NCBI RefSeq assembly: GCF_023715685.1
Contig: NZ_JAMBOQ010000009.1
Location: forward strand, 5,353-69,352
Direction: 5' to 3'
DNA: 64,000 bases
Source: Priestia aryabhattai
GTDB lineage: Bacteria; Bacillota; Bacilli; Bacillales; Bacillaceae_H
Shown: positions 60,611-64,000 of the stretch, piece after piece
Layout: each line of letters begins with the position of its first letter
Numbering within the stretch: position 1 is the first letter of the stretch
Made by a program: the position numbers and the translations under genes
Notes under the pieces: model-generated
What the model was told of the DNA's origin: nothing
Seen by the model: the letters and a program-made list of their open reading frames with translations, nothing else
Database searches by the model: none

Positions 60611-61237
60611 TTGACTCAAAATGAAAAAGAAAACCCAACGAGTGAACACATGGCTGATGTTATCGATTTCAATGAAAAGAAAGAAAAAAGTAACATCCAT
60701 GTAGAAGAGGGAATCAAATGGTTAAGGCAAGCTGCCCTAGCTGGAGATAATGGAGCGATGAATGAGTTAGCGTTTCAATTATTAACGGGCAAGCTAGTGA
60801 AACAAGATGCTGAGGAAGGCGAAAAATGGCTCAGAAAATCTGCGGATACTGGAGATCGATGGGCCATGATGGAGTTGGGTTACCGTTTGCTCGTCGGGGA
60901 AGACCTGGATAAAAATCAGGCTGAAGGTGAAAAGTGGATTCGAAGATCTGCGGAGTTGGAGTATCCAATGGCTATGAGAGTATTAGGATACAGATTACTT
61001 GAAGGATTGGATATAGAAAAGAATGTAGAAGAAGGCGAGTATTGGCTTAGGAAAGCAGCTGACGTACATGAACCAATAGCTATGAGAATATTAGGCTATC
61101 GATTATTAACTGGAAAACATGAGTTGAAACAGAATGTGATGGAAGGTGAAAAGTGGTTACAGAAAGCAGCTGAAGCTGGAGAAACCATTGCGATGAGGGA
61201 ATGGGGTAAATATTTAATCCATGGCGTGATTAAATAG
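60611..61237 (+). CDS. Sel1-like repeat protein
   Basis: A 208-residue protein, TTG start after GGGGGAGAA. After a charged 35-residue N-terminus it is five Sel1-type (TPR-like) repeats of about 36 residues, each with EGxxWLRxxA and a following AMxxLGYRLL helix, for example EGEKWLRKSADTGDRWAMME. Sel1 proteins are scaffolds for protein-protein contacts. It is probably cotranscribed with the ParB-domain gene. A terminator (AAGACCGCC/GGCGGTCTT, 61425-61463) lies 190 bp on. Confidence 0.9.
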   Translation: MTQNEKENPTSEHMADVIDFNEKKEKSNIHVEEGIKWLRQAALAGDNGAMNELAFQLLTGKLVKQDAEEGEKWLRKSADTGDRWAMMELGYRLLVGEDLDKNQAEGEKWIRRSAELEYPMAMRVLGYRLLEGLDIEKNVEEGEYWLRKAADVHEPIAMRILGYRLLTGKHELKQNVMEGEKWLQKAAEAGETIAMREWGKYLIHGVIK

Positions 61238-61520
61238 CTGAACATAGTAACTTACCTTCAGCCAAGACTGTACTGACTACATTAATAACAGAAAAAAATA
61301 TATCACCTCATAATTAGCTGATATTTTTGTTATCCAATATTTCGTAAATAGAAAACCTTTTTCCTTAATCTAAAGCGAAAAGGGCTTTCCTGTGTGAAGT
61401 TCAATTTGGAAGAATAGCTACAACAAAGACCGCCCATTATGTATCAGTGTATAAGGCGGTCTTAACTGTATTCATGCTATATGTTTATGACCAAAATATC
61501 GACACTATTCTAAAAAGACG

Positions 61521-61901
61521 TCAGGTAAAAAAGGCGATCGCTAATATCGCTGCCACACAAGCTAAATAGACATTCCCACTCCAATCCCTCTTTTCCTTTT
61601 CATTCACCGCATAGCTATTATAAGAACCTTCAATCGGTTCTATTTTTAGTTTTCGTTGTAAGGCTACTTCTTTACCTGAAATCAAGTTTGATTCCTCCAT
61701 TATTTGATAATTGTAAGGTAGGAAACGTCCTTGTTCGTCTCTCAATCGGTCGCTGACGTCTCGTGATCCGTGCAGCCTTTTCATTGGTAAAAGGCTGTCG
61801 GCCGGATTCAATAGTTGTTCCTGACATTGATTGGCCATCTGTTGATGTTCCAAGTAACGTAGAAGTGTTTGTAGACGTTCCTTTTCGCTCAAGGTCATCA
61901 T
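61521..61901 (-). CDS. Hypothetical tail-anchored membrane protein, 126 aa
   Basis: GAAAGGAGGAGGAG decides the ATG at 61901. The N-terminal part is helical (MTLSEKERLQTLLRYLEHQQ), the middle polar, and the C-terminus a single hydrophobic segment (VYLACVAAILAIAFF), suggesting a tail anchor. The frame of the upstream gene (61672-62193) continues through its first 230 bp. It is the third gene of a small leftward operon. Confidence 0.6.
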   Translation of the reverse strand: MMTLSEKERLQTLLRYLEHQQMANQCQEQLLNPADSLLPMKRLHGSRDVSDRLRDEQGRFLPYNYQIMEESNLISGKEVALQRKLKIEPIEGSYNSYAVNEKEKRDWSGNVYLACVAAILAIAFFT

Positions 61902-62193
61902 GTTCTCCTCCTCCTTTCTCTTCGATGTTGGGCTCTTGTTCCATCCATAATGGGTGAGAAGAAGGCTGCCACGGAGAGGAGGGGAGAGGGACGTCACTCA
62001 TTTTATACTGATTCATTAACGCTAAGAAAACAGGATTGTGCGCTGCAGTAAAAAGCGCACACCTCATAATTTGATTTCGGTCTAATTCTGTAGCTTGAAA
62101 CAGACTATCTACATATGTACGATACATAGAATGATACCGCACGGTTGGTCGATAGGTGTCAACTTGATTTTTCAACTTCTTATTTCTCTTCAT
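61672..62193 (-). CDS. Hypothetical protein, up to 173 aa, overlapping the next gene
   Basis: ATG at 62193 after AAAGAGAAAAACG. The first ~100 residues look genuine (KNQVDTYRPTVRYHSMYRTY, LDRNQIMRCALFTAAHNPVF), resembling a small plasmid protein. The rest (GTSTNTSTLLGTSTDGQSMS onward) is of low complexity and overlaps the 61521-61901 gene in another frame; this tail may be read-through after loss of the original stop. No family was recognised. Confidence 0.5.
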   Translation of the reverse strand: MKRNKKLKNQVDTYRPTVRYHSMYRTYVDSLFQATELDRNQIMRCALFTAAHNPVFLALMNQYKMSDVPLPSSPWQPSSHPLWMEQEPNIEEKGGGEHDDLERKGTSTNTSTLLGTSTDGQSMSGTTIESGRQPFTNEKAARITRRQRPIERRTRTFPTLQLSNNGGIKLDFR

Positions 62194-62296
62194 ACGCGTT
62201 TTTCTCTTTCAAGATGACCTCTAACATCTGTTTGCCTTCTAGCGTTAAATAGACGTCTTTTCGACTTAGTAACGAGATTGCTAATTCTTTTGTCAT
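62180..62296 (-). CDS. Small protein, 38 aa, first gene of leftward operon
   Basis: ATG at 62296 after GGAATGGAGAG. The 38 residues (MTKELAISLLSRKDVYLTLE then GKQMLEVILKEKNAYEEK) look like a short winged-helix fragment or a stand-alone small protein. It overlaps the next gene start by 14 bp. Upstream, GACGTC palindromes (62324-62346) may be operator-like. Confidence 0.55.
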   Translation of the reverse strand: MTKELAISLLSRKDVYLTLEGKQMLEVILKEKNAYEEK

Positions 62297-62380
62297 TTGA
62301 TTCTCTCCATTCCTGATACTTTAAGTTGACGTCTCTTTCTGACGTCTTAATTTATGATATGAACTAATGCTTGTCCTATA

Positions 62381-62416
62381 TGTAACTTTTTTTCTAATGA
62401 TTAAAAAAGTTACATA
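62381..62416. promoter_or_regulatory. Inverted repeat before an XRE-type gene
   Basis: TGTAACTTTTTT and AAAAAAGTTACA are exact arms around TCTAATGATT. It lies in the divergent region between the leftward operon and the 62450 gene and may be an operator or a bidirectional hairpin. Confidence 0.5.
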
Positions 62417-62449
62417 ATGTCCATACTTCTTGTTAAAGGAGATGGCTGT

Positions 62450-62680
62450 ATGATTCTAGGCTTAGGAAAGAAGCGAACAAGATTTGGAAAATGGTTAGAT
62501 AAGCAAGAAGATATTAATCAATTAGAACTCGAAAAGGCAACAAAGTTAAGTCGCCCAACTATATCTAGGCTTTGTAATGATAAAGACTACATACCTAAAT
62601 ACTCCACCATCTATAGGATAAATAAAGGATTGCGAAAGTTAAAGAAGGATGTAAAAGTAGAAGATTTTCTACAAATATAA
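62450..62680 (+). CDS. XRE-like helix-turn-helix regulator, 76 aa
   Basis: AAAGGAGATGG decides the ATG at 62450. The whole protein is one HTH domain (QLELEKATKLSRPTISRLCN, then KYSTIYRINKGLRKLKKDV). It is divergent from the leftward three-gene operon, with the inverted repeat at 62381-62416 between them as a likely binding site. A terminator (AGAGCCACTTGT/ACAAGTGGCTCTTT, 62742-62777) follows. Confidence 0.75.
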   Translation: MILGLGKKRTRFGKWLDKQEDINQLELEKATKLSRPTISRLCNDKDYIPKYSTIYRINKGLRKLKKDVKVEDFLQI

Positions 62681-63076
62681 ATAGCGAATGCTATAATTAG
62701 TTTGTGAATGATACGTGAATGTTTTATAGACTTTAACGTAGCAAAGAGCCACTTGTTTTATACAAGTGGCTCTTTGTATTGGTGATATTTTAAATAAAAT
62801 TTTCTAATCCTAACAAAATAGATACTTTTTAATCTTATAGAGGAATGTAAAAATTACAAAATCAGGTTACCTTATAAATCAATCTAACCTGATACAATCT
62901 AATTACTGCTATACAAAAAGTTATTTACATACAACAGGAATTTACATTGTTTTCAAACTAAATAAGGGTAAATTTATTGTATTATGAGTGTGAATTTTAA
63001 TTAAAGAACAAGATAAGTACTATTTTGTATGAAAGTGCTTTTTAAAACACTAAGATGAAAAATAGGAGGAGATAAG

Positions 63077-63701
63077 ATGAGAAATTATTTCGTGAATTTC
63101 TTATGGTTCGTTTGTTCTATTATGTTAAATGCTTTAGGCAATAGCTTTATGATAATTTCACATTTAGGCAGCTCACCTTGGACAGCTGCTGGTCAAAATC
63201 TCGGTTCTATATTACCGTTTTCCATTGGTACTTGTATTATCATTTTAAATTTATTTTCATTTATTCTTAGTTATTTAATGAAAACCAAATTCACTTTAAT
63301 TATGATTGCAAAAAGTATGGGATTAACCTTCATTTATGGAATGTTTGTAGATATGTTTGTGTCATTGCATGAGGCAGTCTATGTACCCGACGACATATGG
63401 ATTCGTTGTTTATATTCATTTATAGAGCTTAATTTTATTGCAATTGCTATATCCATCTACTTTCAAGCAAGTTCAATATATTTACCGTCTGATTATTTGT
63501 TAAAGTCATTTGGAGAGCTAATGAATAACTATAAAATCGGAACAATTATTTGTATGTTAATCCCTTTATCTACCAGTGTTGTTATCATACTCCTTCAACA
63601 CCATGTAATTGGTCTAGGTATAAGCACTTTACTATTTGTGTTTGGAAGTGGATTTTTAATAGATTATTATAATCGGTGGATTGTACTTAATAAGTATAAA
63701 A
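63077..63701 (+). pseudogene. yczE: YczE/YitT-like membrane protein, 3' end cut by IS6
   Basis: About 208 residues of the YczE family: MLNALGNSFMIISHLGSSPW then TAAGQNLG, followed by five or six hydrophobic segments ending LLFVFGSGFLIDYYNRWIVL. AGGAGGAG precedes the ATG at 63077. At 63702 the sequence turns into an IS6 end; the last residues (FWCKDCICLKEVYSVLLVFT and onward) come from the IS. YczE proteins are about 215 residues, so only the extreme C-terminus is replaced and partial function is possible. Confidence 0.8.
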
Positions 63702-64000
63702 GGTTCTGGTGCAAAGATTGTATTTGCTTGAAAGAGGTATATAGTGTCCTATTGGTATTCACTCTTATGAAGCTATTCCAAATAGTTGGTGAATGAACCT
63801 GACTTGATTTGGGACAGACTTCACCTCCTGATAAACCTGTTTCTTTTTTATCATATGCATGACCTCTATTCCGGAAATAATGGCTTTTGCTGTACGAAAC
63901 GATTTTAAGCCTAACATTGTAGACAGACGCTTCTTAATAAACCTATGATCCTGCTCTACAATGTTATTTAGATATTTACTTTGTCTTACTTGGATGCCTT
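63702..64000 (-). mobile_element. IS6-family element, left part, running off the window
   Basis: Starts with the terminal repeat GGTTCTGGTGCAAAG (63702-63716). The transposase is read on the minus strand, stop at 63765-63767. Confidence 0.9.
63765..64000 (-). CDS. IS6-family transposase, C-terminal part
   Basis: The visible 78 codons give YLNNIVEQDHRFIKKRLSTM then LGLKSFRTAKAIISGIEVMH and QLFGIAS. This is the C-terminal third of a DDE transposase with the catalytic Glu, similar to but distinct from the copy at 37839-38546. The N-terminus lies beyond the window. Confidence 0.9.
   Translation of the reverse strand, partial: GIQVRQSKYLNNIVEQDHRFIKKRLSTMLGLKSFRTAKAIISGIEVMHMIKKKQVYQEVKSVPNQVRFIHQLFGIAS

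Overview
The window is AT-rich, Bacillus-type DNA (AGGAGG-like ribosome sites, IDEAL-domain, AbrB, KGG-repeat and YolD proteins, IS240-type IS6 elements). It is most like a large plasmid of the Bacillus cereus group. A plasmid is suggested by a ParM-like partition locus (27.7-29.4 kb), a mobilisation/oriT-like module (51.8-56.0 kb), a tandem-repeat origin-like region with a MerR-like and an HTH protein (56.3-59.5 kb), a ParB-domain protein, and much IS, intron and repeat debris. The species call is inference.

Layout. 0-5.2 kb: polymorphic-toxin/immunity and UvrX-YolD remnants, a methionine aminopeptidase, an aldo/keto reductase set between two IS6-type ends, and mosaic small-gene repeats. 5.2-14.2 kb: small genes, an acetyltransferase, a cupin, two MFS transporters around an XRE-cupin regulator, and small membrane proteins. 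14.3-23.4 kb: a block bounded by a ~255-bp inverted repeat pair, starting with a tyrosine recombinase and holding an Rpn-family pseudogene, phage-like debris, an IDEAL protein, UspA, ASCH and DUF2269 genes. 23.4-27.5 kb: GrpB protein, a frameshifted IS3 element inserted in a repeat, and a HepT/MntA toxin-antitoxin pair. 27.5-31.4 kb: partition locus, an AbrB-like regulator and a decayed zinc-finger/L,D-transpeptidase cassette. 31.8-41 kb: MBL and DinB proteins, IS3 and group II intron relics, a SUKH protein, an intact IS6 element, GMP reductase and a KGG stress protein.

The most notable system is at 41.6-47.6 kb on the minus strand. A TPP riboswitch with an intrinsic terminator precedes six tightly packed genes: a LuxE-like acyl-activating enzyme, a LuxC-like acyl reductase, an ABC transporter (ATPase, permease, NMT1/THI5-like lipoprotein) and a short-chain dehydrogenase. 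There is no luciferase. The gene set reads as uptake of a thiamine-related carboxylate followed by two-step reduction to an alcohol, switched off by TPP. That substrate assignment is inference.

48-64 kb holds a cupin, a lipoprotein, the intact zinc-finger/L,D-transpeptidase cassette, TOPRIM and Mrr-like genes, a decayed relaxase module with oriT-like repeats, the origin-like region with a structured RNA element, an odd tRNA-like gene with a 20-nt anticodon loop, the ParB-domain protein, a Sel1-repeat protein, and a YczE-like membrane protein cut by an IS6 element at the right edge.
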